This document shows positions 36,987-44,958 of a DNA stretch of 53,720 bases, piece by piece (position 1 is the stretch's first letter; the number at the start of each line of letters is the position of its first letter). The position numbers were made by a program, and so were the translations under genes. The stretch is from Phycisphaerae bacterium (GTDB lineage Bacteria; Planctomycetota; Phycisphaerae; Sedimentisphaerales; Anaerohalosphaeraceae). The DNA lies in the NCBI GenBank assembly GCA_014859965.1, contig JACZKQ010000180.1, positions 1 to 53,720 of the forward strand, given 5' to 3'. The notes under the pieces are model-generated. The model was not told where the DNA came from, made no database searches, and was given only the letters and a program-made list of their open reading frames with translations.

Positions 36987-38123
36987 TCAGTCGACGACGC
37001 GCACTTCGGATTTTTCCGGAACGAGCAGATTGTAAACTTCAACGACGTCTCCATTATGCAGGCGGATGCACCCCCGCGAGGAACGGGTCCCGATGCTTTC
37101 CGGCTCCTTGGTGCCGTGGAGAGCAAAACCCTCCCGCGCCTTGTTTGTTGCATCGAGCCCCTCGATGGCAATCCACCGCGAGCCGAGAGGATAGTCCGGG
37201 TCGCTGGCCAGGTAGGTCCTGCCGCTCTCCTCATCGTACCAGGTCGGCTTGATCAGTTTCCCGCCCGCCTTCACTCTCCAGCGCCCCGCGGGGGTCTCTC
37301 GGCTCTGTGTGCCCAGGCCGATCTTGTAGCTCTTAATATACATCTGACTGCCGAGATACAGGTCCATCGTAAACGTCGAACGGTACACCTTGACGTGGAA
37401 AGGCCCCTTGATCACCTTGATCTTCTGACCCGCCTGAAGCAGCTCCGGCCGACGTATGTCGTTGATCTGCATCAGTATCTCATACGGCACGTCGAATTTC
37501 TTGCCTATGTTGGCCAACATCTCGCCCGGCCGCACCGTGTACATCTCGGTCAGCGTGTCCGACGGAAAAACCGTCTTGCTGAACATCCACTGCTGGGCTA
37601 ATTCCGTAAGCTTCTTCTTGACGCTGGTGCGGTACTCCGGCGTCATCTCAGTCGCAAGAACCGCATTGAGCGAGTCGCGGGCGGCGATGAGCTGGCCCGT
37701 TTCGAGCTGCTTGAGCGCCTTTTCAATACGAGTCAGCGTCGCCTCGGTCATGTTGGCCGTTGCGTGCGGCACCGGATTGAACGCCACCGGCGGCGTATTC
37801 GTCGTCGCAGGCTGCGGCGCCGCGGCAGTTGTCTCGGTGCGGGTCGACAGCGCAGGCGCAGGATTGACGTAGGTTGTATCGGCTCGGGCCGTATTCCCCC
37901 CGACCGGCCCGGACGAACGCTCCGGCGGCAGCACATAAACCGACTCGTTCCCGGGCTCCGGACCAACCGGCTCACCGCCGCCCGCCACCCCGCTGTCGCG
38001 GCCGCGGGACTTTATCAGCATGACCGTGCCGATCACGATCACCAGCAGCGCCACCACCAGGTAACGCGTATTGGAGTTCCTCCGCTTGCCGGTGCTCAAC
38101 GGCTTATATTCGTACTTCGCCAC
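36987..38123 (-). CDS. LysM-containing L,D-transpeptidase
   Basis: 378 residues from a GTG at 38123 with GGAGG eight bases upstream; an ATG at 38129 is too close to that site. A single N-terminal helix (YLVVALLVIVIGTVMLI) anchors it, followed by a Pro/Thr-rich linker, a helical segment, a LysM domain (MYTVRPGEMLANIGKKFDVP) and a YkuD catalytic domain with HGTKEPESIGTRSSRGCIRL, in which His and Cys are the active-site pair. It forms 3-3 crosslinks in peptidoglycan or anchors proteins to it. It begins 20 bases after the cyclo-ligase gene stop and ends 33 bases before the vWA start. Confidence 0.95.
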   Translation of the reverse strand: MAKYEYKPLSTGKRRNSNTRYLVVALLVIVIGTVMLIKSRGRDSGVAGGGEPVGPEPGNESVYVLPPERSSGPVGGNTARADTTYVNPAPALSTRTETTAAAPQPATTNTPPVAFNPVPHATANMTEATLTRIEKALKQLETGQLIAARDSLNAVLATEMTPEYRTSVKKKLTELAQQWMFSKTVFPSDTLTEMYTVRPGEMLANIGKKFDVPYEILMQINDIRRPELLQAGQKIKVIKGPFHVKVYRSTFTMDLYLGSQMYIKSYKIGLGTQSRETPAGRWRVKAGGKLIKPTWYDEESGRTYLASDPDYPLGSRWIAIEGLDATNKAREGFALHGTKEPESIGTRSSRGCIRLHNGDVVEVYNLLVPEKSEVRVVD

Positions 38124-38142
38124 TATCATTTCCTCCGTAACA

Positions 38143-38709
38143 TCAGGCGCATTGGATGAGTCCCTCATCCGTCACAATGAAATCGACGCTCTTGTCGTGA
38201 CCGTCCATCGGAACCGCCTCGACGATCTGCTCGACAAAGGCCAGCGAACACACCGCCGCCGACAATTGCGGCGACGCAAGAAACCGGTCGTAGTACGCTC
38301 CCCCCCTGCCCAGACGGTTGCCGCTCTTGTCGAACGCCAGGCCGGGCGCCACGACAAGATCGATATCTTCCAGAGGCATCGGAATGCCCGTAGTCGGATT
38401 TCTCAACCCGCTCGCACCGGTGGTAATGCCCGTTTCCAGCGAATTGATCTGCACCGGTATGATGTGCCGCTGCTGCCACGAGATCTTCGGAACGACCACT
38501 GTTTTTTGCTGCTGCCAGCAGTGCAAAATGATCGATGTCGTGTCGACCTCGTGCGCCAGCGACAGATAAATCATTACCGTATGAGCGCTTATGAACGCTT
38601 CATTTCGAATCAGATGCTGCGATATCCGCCTGCTCTTCTCGGCCCGGGTCTCTTCGCTGAGCCGCTGGAGCCGCGTCGAAACTTCGCGCCGAAGCTGTGA
38701 TTTATCCAT
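38143..38709 (-). CDS. 5-formyltetrahydrofolate cyclo-ligase
   Basis: 188 residues of the YgfA/MTHFS family. It converts 5-formyl-THF to 5,10-methenyl-THF with ATP, recycling a folate that inhibits one-carbon enzymes. PGLAFDKSGNRLGRGGAYYD is the substrate/ATP-binding signature; the basic N-terminus (MDKSQLRREVSTRLQRLSEE) is typical. It is normally near ssrS (6S RNA), which I did not find here. Possibly the first gene of the minus-strand envelope operon. Confidence 0.95.
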   Translation of the reverse strand: MDKSQLRREVSTRLQRLSEETRAEKSRRISQHLIRNEAFISAHTVMIYLSLAHEVDTTSIILHCWQQQKTVVVPKISWQQRHIIPVQINSLETGITTGASGLRNPTTGIPMPLEDIDLVVAPGLAFDKSGNRLGRGGAYYDRFLASPQLSAAVCSLAFVEQIVEAVPMDGHDKSVDFIVTDEGLIQCA

Positions 38710-38751
38710 ACCTGCACCCTCAAAAGCAACCTTCCCTGTCGCTTGCTGTTT

Positions 38752-40104
38752 TCAGTTTATCTCTTTTAACTGATCCTGGAGTTTTTTCAAATACTCCTTT
38801 ATAAATTTTTCCCTTCCGAGGTCCTTGGGCTGGTAATAGGTCTTGCCCAGATCACAGCCGAGATAATCCTGCGGCACATAGCCCGTCGGGCTGTTGTGCG
38901 GATACTTGTATCCCTGACCGTGGCCGAGCTTCTTTGCTCCGCCGTAACTTGCGTCCCGCAAATGCTTTGGCACCGGAATGGTCCTTCCGGCCCGCACGTC
39001 GGCCATGGCTTCGCCGATCGCTTTGGTGCACGCATTGGACTTCGGCGCGCACGCCACATAGATCGCCGCCTGCGCCAGCGCCAGCCTGGCCTCGGGCAGA
39101 CCTACAAATTCGGCGATCTGCACGGCCGACGCCGCCAGAACCGTCGCCATCGGATCGGCGTTTCCGACGTCTTCAGCCGCACAAACCGCGATTCTTCGGG
39201 CCACAAACCGCAAATCCTCGCCCCCGGCGAGCATTCTCGCCAGCCAGTAGACCGTTGCGTCCGGATCGGAACCGCGCATGGACTTTTGAAGGGCACTGGC
39301 GAGGTCGAAATGGGTGTCGCCCGTGCCATCGTATTGAATCGACTTTTGCTGAATGGATTCTTTAGCGATATCGACGGTGAGCTGGATTTGCGCGTCGCTT
39401 TCGGCCTTTTTCTGCGATAAAACCGCGATTTCGAGGGCTGTAAGGGCTTTTCTGGCATCGCCGTCCGACATCACCGCGAGAAATTCCAATGCTTTAGGGT
39501 CGGCTTCTATATTGAGCTTGCCAAAGCCCCTTTCGGGGTCGGCGAGGGCGTTTTTGAGCACCTGCCGGACCTCTTCGGGGGTGAGCGGTTCGAACTGGAA
39601 AACGGTGCTTCGGCTGATAAGCGGCGAATTTACGGCAAAAAACGGGTTTTCGGTGGTCGCGCCGATGAGAATAACGACGGCATTTTCGACGTCATCCAGC
39701 AAAACATCCTGCTGGGCGCGGTTGAAACGGTGGATTTCGTCGATAAACAGCAAGGTTTTTGCATTTTCTGACGCCAAACGGCCCTTTGCGAGGTCAATTA
39801 CGCGCCGAATATCCGCTACGGACGCGGCCGGGGCGCTTATATAGTGAAAATCCGCGTTTGTATGCGCCGCAATCGCCCTTGCGAGGCTTGTTTTGCCGGT
39901 TCCGGGCGGGCCGAAGAAGATGAGGCTTGTGAGGCGATCGGCGTCGAGCATGCGGCGGAGGAGCTTGTTTGGGGCTATAAAGTGGGTTTGGCCGACGAAT
40001 TCGGCGATGGTTCTGGGGCGCATTCGGACGGCCAAGGGGGCGTTTGCCTCGATTTGGGCCTGTTCTATGGGGGTAAACAGCGATTTTTCGTGGTTTTTGG
40101 CCAT
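38752..40104 (-). CDS. rarA: Replication-associated recombination AAA+ ATPase RarA (MgsA)
   Basis: 450 residues from the ATG at 40104; the frame is open for 100 codons upstream but these do not match the family. It acts at stalled forks, with clamp-loader-like folds: LAVRMRPRTIAEFVGQTHFI, Walker A FGPPGTGKTSLA (Lys71), Walker B LLFIDEIHRFN, sensor 1 GATTENPFF, and the C-terminal MgsA part (FVARRIAVCAAEDVGNADP, VPKHLRDASYGGAKKLGHG). No strong ribosome site. Third-position strand bias flips inside the gene near 39,400. Confidence 0.96.
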   Translation of the reverse strand: MAKNHEKSLFTPIEQAQIEANAPLAVRMRPRTIAEFVGQTHFIAPNKLLRRMLDADRLTSLIFFGPPGTGKTSLARAIAAHTNADFHYISAPAASVADIRRVIDLAKGRLASENAKTLLFIDEIHRFNRAQQDVLLDDVENAVVILIGATTENPFFAVNSPLISRSTVFQFEPLTPEEVRQVLKNALADPERGFGKLNIEADPKALEFLAVMSDGDARKALTALEIAVLSQKKAESDAQIQLTVDIAKESIQQKSIQYDGTGDTHFDLASALQKSMRGSDPDATVYWLARMLAGGEDLRFVARRIAVCAAEDVGNADPMATVLAASAVQIAEFVGLPEARLALAQAAIYVACAPKSNACTKAIGEAMADVRAGRTIPVPKHLRDASYGGAKKLGHGQGYKYPHNSPTGYVPQDYLGCDLGKTYYQPKDLGREKFIKEYLKKLQDQLKEIN

Positions 40105-40592
40105 TTGGGTATTATACGTGAGCGCAGGTGGGATGTCACAGGGAATTTGCGGGGCGATAAATGGATCAGGAGGGACGATCCAACGGGGGAATGCGGGGAT
40201 GAAAAGGCCGCCCCAAAAGGACCCATTGTAGACAATCGCGATGTTTCCCACCTGTGGAAAACAGCGCAAAAACGTGCAAAAGAGGTACGCGGGAGAGCAC
40301 AAAAATTGCATTTTTGCGGCTTTTCGCTTCAAATTTGCTTCCAAAAATGACGGAAACTGACAAATAAGGTACGCGTGAGGACACGTTTTAATTCCCAGCA
40401 GGAAATTATGGTACGTCTTGTATGTTGTCAAAACGAAACAATCAACAGAAGTTTAGCACTAAGAAGAACAGGCGACCAGAACAATCGAGTTTGGACAGAC
40501 AGTGCTGTCTTGTGGACCTTCCTGGACGGCATTGGCGACCTGGGCAGTTTGGGGCGGCTGGCGGATTTGGGCGGAATTTTTATAAAGAGTAG
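40105..40592. other. Gene-free stretch upstream of rarA and the PEP-CTERM gene
   Basis: No convincing gene on either strand. It holds a pair of 17-base direct repeats (40284-40300, 40368-40384) and AT-rich segments. It is the shared upstream region of rarA (minus) and the PEP-CTERM gene (plus). Confidence 0.5.
40284..40384. repeat. Two 17-base direct repeats GGTACGCG(G/T)GAG...CAC
   Basis: GGTACGCGGGAGAGCAC at 40284 and GGTACGCGTGAGGACAC at 40368 match at 14 of 17 positions, 84 bases (eight helical turns) apart. Spacing in whole turns suits cooperative protein binding. Function unknown. Confidence 0.4.
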
Positions 40593-40621
40593 TTGACTGG
40601 GGTAGGCGTTTGGGTTATAAT
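40593..40621 (+). promoter_or_regulatory. Sigma-70 promoter of the PEP-CTERM gene
   Basis: TTGACT (40593-40598) and consensus TATAAT (40616-40621) are 17 bases apart, 57 bases before the start codon. Confidence 0.8.
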
Positions 40622-40677
40622 CCTTTATCTGGAGTATGCGTTTGTCTATATTTAAGACTTCGACAGGAGAAAGAGCG

Positions 40678-41388
40678 ATGAAGAGAATTATGGTTCCGGT
40701 TGTTATTTTGGCGCTGGTCGCCGCCAGCAGTAATGCTGTTGTACTGGTAACGCCTCTGCGGGTGGATTTCGGCACGCCGACTTCGGCAGTTCAGGAAGGC
40801 TGGCAGGCATTCCAGGGCATTCACGAGGATGCGCTGAATCTGTATGTGCCTCGGGAGTTTTCGGCGTTCGGCACGACTGTCACGGTTGGGCTTAGCTGGA
40901 ACCCGCATGTGCCTCGCTGGGAGTCGATGCAGATGATCGATCGGGGCGGTAGCGTGGACGTAGATACGCCGGACCTTCTTCGCGACTGGACGGGGACAGA
41001 CGGACGCGTTTACGGCGGCCCGTTGACGCTGACGATCACCGGTCTTGCGGCCGGGGAGTATGGCTGGCTTTCGTATCACCACGACACCTCAGATCAGACG
41101 GGCATTTTTGACGTGCTGGTTGTCGACGCAAGCGGCGAGCGGACCTTTACGGGCATCGACATCAGTGACGGCAACTCGGGCGTCAAGACATTAGCCGAAG
41201 CGACGAAATTCAGCACGAGCCTTTTGAGTGACGGTTCGGCGATCAAGCTGACTTTCACGTCGGTCGTTGGCGAGCCCAACGCCGAAAAGTTCTTTGTGAT
41301 GAACGGCTTTCAGATCGTGCCGGAGCCTGCAATGCTCGTACTCCTTGGCCTGGGCGGTCTCGGCCTGCTGAGACGACGCCGCGCGTAA
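40678..41388 (+). CDS. PEP-CTERM sorting-domain protein
   Basis: 236 residues; ATG at 40678 with AGGAG eight bases upstream. A signal peptide (MKRIMVPVVILALVAASSNA) and a C-terminal PEP-CTERM anchor (VPEPAMLVLLGLGGLGLL then RRRRA) mark it for exosortase processing and surface or matrix release. The middle is a beta-rich domain of about 190 residues with LTITGLAAGEYGWLSYHHDT, resembling other cell-surface domains of planctomycetes; no catalytic motif is seen. A single-gene unit with its own strong promoter and terminator. Confidence 0.93.
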   Translation: MKRIMVPVVILALVAASSNAVVLVTPLRVDFGTPTSAVQEGWQAFQGIHEDALNLYVPREFSAFGTTVTVGLSWNPHVPRWESMQMIDRGGSVDVDTPDLLRDWTGTDGRVYGGPLTLTITGLAAGEYGWLSYHHDTSDQTGIFDVLVVDASGERTFTGIDISDGNSGVKTLAEATKFSTSLLSDGSAIKLTFTSVVGEPNAEKFFVMNGFQIVPEPAMLVLLGLGGLGLLRRRRA

Positions 41389-41417
41389 CACGCGTCACCA
41401 TTCCGAATAGAATCCAC

Positions 41418-41449
41418 AGCCCCTGCGGTAAACCGCGGGGGCTTTTTTT
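41418..41449 (+). terminator. Rho-independent terminator after the PEP-CTERM gene
   Basis: AGCCCCTGCGGT-AA-ACCGCGGGGGCTTTTTTT, a strong stem with seven T, 30 bases after the stop. Confidence 0.93.
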
Positions 41450-41593
41450 GTTTTCGTACCTGCATACTGTCTCCTATCTCGCGTGGACGGCGAGAGTTAT
41501 TGGGGGGTGATGGAAGATGTGCACCATGAAGGACATGAGGAGGCTCGATGCGGCGGAGAGTTGGGGCGCGTTTTCTTTGTGTTACCTCGGAGG

Positions 41594-42133
41594 CTACACT
41601 TTGAGGGGAACCGTCCAATTCTGTACTTGCAGACTTTGGCCAGCAACGGCTTTGATTGCCCTCATTTTGTCGTCAGACACCAAGATCATTCCATAGCGGA
41701 GTGCCTGGGCTGCCATCCATAAGTCGTTTTCCTGAATCTGCAGATGGAGGGATGATACAGGATCGATCAGTTGTTCTGGGCGCAAGCCCTTGCCTTTCAT
41801 CTCTTTAGGCCCATATTTTTCAAACAGTCTCGCCCTGAGTTGACCATATTGCACGGCAGTATGCTTATCGATTAATAGCGGCAACGGTGACTGTCCGGCA
41901 ACAAAAGCCCTGAACTGAGCTTCCCGAGACCGCTCCTTCAACTTCATGGCAGTGTAGCCATATTCGATTTCCCCCCACGTGATGATAGATGCAAGCACAT
42001 GGGCACTGCCAGTATGTTTTGGGTCGCCGGTGATCGCTTGTATGTGAGCCTGGATATTTGCCGCGTACTCTGCATACTTCTCGCCGTTAAACCAGAAGCT
42101 CCAGATATTCGTGTCCAACAGATAATCCGCCAC
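41594..42133 (-). CDS. PIN-domain ribonuclease (VapC-like)
   Basis: 179 residues from a GTG at 42133 with GGAG six bases upstream; that site overlaps the stop of the methylase gene, so the two are coupled. PIN acidic residues are visible: YLLDTN (Asp7), WGEIEYG (Glu55), ENDLWMAAQAL (Asp137) and LVSDDK (Asp154/155). PIN proteins cut structured RNA such as tRNA or rRNA. No VapB-like antitoxin is next to it; it is longer than most VapC proteins (about 130-140). Its partner appears to be the methylase upstream. Confidence 0.87.
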   Translation of the reverse strand: MADYLLDTNIWSFWFNGEKYAEYAANIQAHIQAITGDPKHTGSAHVLASIITWGEIEYGYTAMKLKERSREAQFRAFVAGQSPLPLLIDKHTAVQYGQLRARLFEKYGPKEMKGKGLRPEQLIDPVSSLHLQIQENDLWMAAQALRYGMILVSDDKMRAIKAVAGQSLQVQNWTVPLKV

Positions 42134-42136
42134 GGA

Positions 42137-44725
42137 TCACTCCTTGAAGGCCTTAACGGCATTTTCAAAGGCCTTGCAGACTTCAGGTGAACGATTCTTC
42201 TCGACCCATTCGGCGGCGAAGGCGGCTGTCGAAGCTTTGTACTCAGGCGAAATGAGAACATGCAATGGTATGTAAGGGTTAGAGCCCGGCGGATAATAGG
42301 TTCTGAAGTCGAAATCAACTCCCGGGCGCTTCCAACCGGAGAAGAACTCAAGCACCTGTTTTTCGAATTCGGGCGGAAGGTCGTATAGCCGCATGACCTC
42401 GGCGTCGATGGCTAACATTCGTTGCCTGGCTTCCGCCTTGTTCACGTCCGCCTGCAGAACACCATCGGACGGGTACAGAGCAAAGTAATTCTCCACTAAT
42501 GCTTTAAGAGTAGACAAGGAACTTCCGGTTATAGGCGGCAGCGGCATGTTGCGAATTGTGCCGGATAGGTTATGGCGTTCCATACTGTTACAGAATACAT
42601 AAGCGTTTGCGAGCGGACTGTTGCACACTGCCCACAGCGTCTGTAAGTTCCACGAAGGATTCGTGGGGCGTAGAACCAGGAAATTGCTGGTGACCGAATG
42701 GCCTTCACGATCGAGCAGTGCTTTCAGTCTCCAAGGCCCTTGACTGGTTCGTGCATAATTCATGAGAACCTGCGGTACACCTGTCTCTGTGCCCCATTGA
42801 GGACGCCGAATGACCTTGGGGTCGAGGTTCATCCAGACGGGTGCAGGTAAGTCAACAAGGTTAAGCTTGCGCGGAAACTTAGCGAAACCCCGGACTGCAC
42901 CTTTAAAGCAAGTATTTGAAATCGTCTTTGCGCCTGCGGGAAGATTCTTTCCTTTGTATTCCAGGCCCTTACCGCCGTCAGCAACCGCCGCCAATGTTTC
43001 GTAAGCAGATTCACAGTACTGCCAGACTGCGTGCAGTGGCGGCAGTCTAAGATCGAAGCATGCGTTTTCGGCGAAACGTGATTGGGGTACTACTTCGTAT
43101 GGTGCAGAATAATTCGCTGTAAAGCTCTGCAGCTTGTGCTTTTCAACACGTACGACGCGGGTCTCGTTGTCGCCATGACTTTTTGCGGCTTCAGCAGTAA
43201 GCTTTTTACCAAGCAGCACGACCGACTTGTGTCTTGCAAAGACAAAGACATTTTCCGGCAGACAGCAGATTTCTCTCAGTTCAAATTGATGCAACAGGTG
43301 TTGGCGTAATGCCGCGGACTCCTTAGCATGTAAAAAACCTTGCGGCAAAATGACGCCGAACACAGAATTTGCCGGCATGTGGGGGAGAGTTCTCCAGAGC
43401 ACTTCTGTTGCTTTGTTGAACGAGCGAAGTGAAATACCCGCAGCCCGGTATGCAGCTTGTTCCCCAGGAGTGAAGTCCTCGAAAGGCGGATTGGACAGAA
43501 GGATGGTGGCATTCCGGGCAACAGCAGACAGCGTGTCGTTCGCATAGACATCTTCTTCTATGAGCTTCCAACCATTCGGATTGGGGATATCCGCCAGTGT
43601 GAGTGAAAGTCTTGCGATTTCTCGTGCGAAAGAGTCCTTCTCCAGCCCGACAAGCCGCTGCTGAAGATAATCATGCCGCTGATCAGGATCGCCGGAATAC
43701 AGCTCTCGCAAGAGCCTCATGGCTGATGTGAGGAAGGGTGCATGGCCACATGTGGGCTCAAGGATTACTCTTTGCGCTTCGGGGATATCCTTTATCCAGG
43801 GCCAAAGCTGCCAGACGATATAGTCGACCAGATACTGGGGAGTCGCATGGATGCCAAGCGCCTTTCTGAGGTCGGGGGTGACAAGGACCTGCTCGTAGAC
43901 GTTTCCGAGTGCTTCGACGGTGAGATTTGCAAGACTGGAAAAGTCCTTCAACTTCGCAGCGGCCGCGTGCAGCGCTAACTCCTGTGTGGGAGAATGTACT
44001 TCGAGGGGAATCTCTGCTCCGTAGTGACGTTTGACGCGGCTAAGAACCATCGACACATCCTGCAGGGATAACTGCCGGAAATTCCTGACGCCTTTGTCGT
44101 GAAGAAGCTTTGCAGCGAGAAGCCAGAAGGCAGCCTTGAACAGCCATTTTTGATTCTGAGGTAATTTTAGCTGGGCGGGTGTGAATGCCTGCGATCTCAA
44201 GGTATTCAAAACCTGCTCCATCAGGCGGGCCAACTCCTTACCCATCTCCTCCTCAAGTACAGGCATGAGCCCGGCATCGACAAACTCCAACTGCTGCTCC
44301 GTGTCCAACCTTCCGAGGTTCTTGGCACGGTAGATGCGAGCCGGCGAGAAGTCGTCTTTGTGCCGGCCAAAAAAGGCTGCCCACTCGGACTTTAGAATAC
44401 GCTCTTTCAGGACCGCACCGTCGCGACTCAGCTTCCACAGCAGCAAACGTGAATCGTGGAGGAGAAAAACAAGCGGCGCGCCAAAACCGCGGTATGATGC
44501 CGCCGCAGGAGCAAGAGCGGATTCTCCGAGATTAGATGCATCCGCAATTGCGAGGCATGCGCTTCGTGCGTCAAAGCTCTGATCGGCAAAAGCTGCCAAA
44601 GGAATGGAGTATGTGCCCTTAGCATCGGCATAGACGTAGTCCTCGCGCAGCAGGTCACTCGCATAACCGCACTTGTGCAGATAAGAAACTAATTGGCTTA
44701 TTCTATTGGCGCTGCTTGCGGGCAC
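42137..44725 (-). CDS. Large N6-adenine DNA methyltransferase (Eco57I/type IIG-like)
   Basis: 862 residues from a GTG at 44725. The methylase core has motif I VILEPTCGHAPFLTSAM (322-337) and motif IV LSNPPF (410-415), so it should transfer methyl from SAM to adenine N6. Motif I deviates from the common DPACGSG. About 300 N-terminal residues precede it; they contain ACLAIADASNLGESALAPAA, GFGAPLVFLLHDSRLLLWKL, where type IIG enzymes carry a PD-(D/E)XK nuclease, but I cannot see an intact D-ExK triad. The C-terminal 300 residues resemble a specificity (TaqI-like) region (VCNSPLANAYVFCNSMERH). No separate endonuclease gene is adjacent; instead a PIN nuclease is coupled. Likely acquired DNA. Confidence 0.85.
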   Translation of the reverse strand: MPASSANRISQLVSYLHKCGYASDLLREDYVYADAKGTYSIPLAAFADQSFDARSACLAIADASNLGESALAPAAASYRGFGAPLVFLLHDSRLLLWKLSRDGAVLKERILKSEWAAFFGRHKDDFSPARIYRAKNLGRLDTEQQLEFVDAGLMPVLEEEMGKELARLMEQVLNTLRSQAFTPAQLKLPQNQKWLFKAAFWLLAAKLLHDKGVRNFRQLSLQDVSMVLSRVKRHYGAEIPLEVHSPTQELALHAAAAKLKDFSSLANLTVEALGNVYEQVLVTPDLRKALGIHATPQYLVDYIVWQLWPWIKDIPEAQRVILEPTCGHAPFLTSAMRLLRELYSGDPDQRHDYLQQRLVGLEKDSFAREIARLSLTLADIPNPNGWKLIEEDVYANDTLSAVARNATILLSNPPFEDFTPGEQAAYRAAGISLRSFNKATEVLWRTLPHMPANSVFGVILPQGFLHAKESAALRQHLLHQFELREICCLPENVFVFARHKSVVLLGKKLTAEAAKSHGDNETRVVRVEKHKLQSFTANYSAPYEVVPQSRFAENACFDLRLPPLHAVWQYCESAYETLAAVADGGKGLEYKGKNLPAGAKTISNTCFKGAVRGFAKFPRKLNLVDLPAPVWMNLDPKVIRRPQWGTETGVPQVLMNYARTSQGPWRLKALLDREGHSVTSNFLVLRPTNPSWNLQTLWAVCNSPLANAYVFCNSMERHNLSGTIRNMPLPPITGSSLSTLKALVENYFALYPSDGVLQADVNKAEARQRMLAIDAEVMRLYDLPPEFEKQVLEFFSGWKRPGVDFDFRTYYPPGSNPYIPLHVLISPEYKASTAAFAAEWVEKNRSPEVCKAFENAVKAFKE

Positions 44726-44958
44726 ATCCTGCCTTTCCGATCGTGAACAGATGCGAGCCTGCGATTCCTCATAAATGATATCGACAAAGGCGTCCGGGAA
44801 CTTGAATTACGAGAAGATTAGCATATCCTGATTCGGTGGTCAACGGTCGACTACGAGCACGGAGGATGTGGGGTTGGTTGGGGGGGTGATGAAAGATGGT
44901 GCACGATACAGGACGTGAACTTCCTCCTGGTGTTCGCAGTGTTTCCTTCATCCCTCTC

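Larger units (their letters stand above)
41497..44918. mobile_element. Putative methylase/PIN cassette between imperfect direct repeats
   Basis: Two direct repeats, 41497-41538 and 44875-44918, match at about 35 of 44 positions (core TTGGGGGGTGATG then AAGATG, TGCAC, AGGAC, TGA). They bracket exactly the two minus-strand genes of the methylase/PIN pair. GC content inside is near 52 percent by sample against over 60 percent in the older-looking neighbours. No transposase or integrase is present. The repeats could instead be two copies of a common intergenic repeat. Confidence 0.4.
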
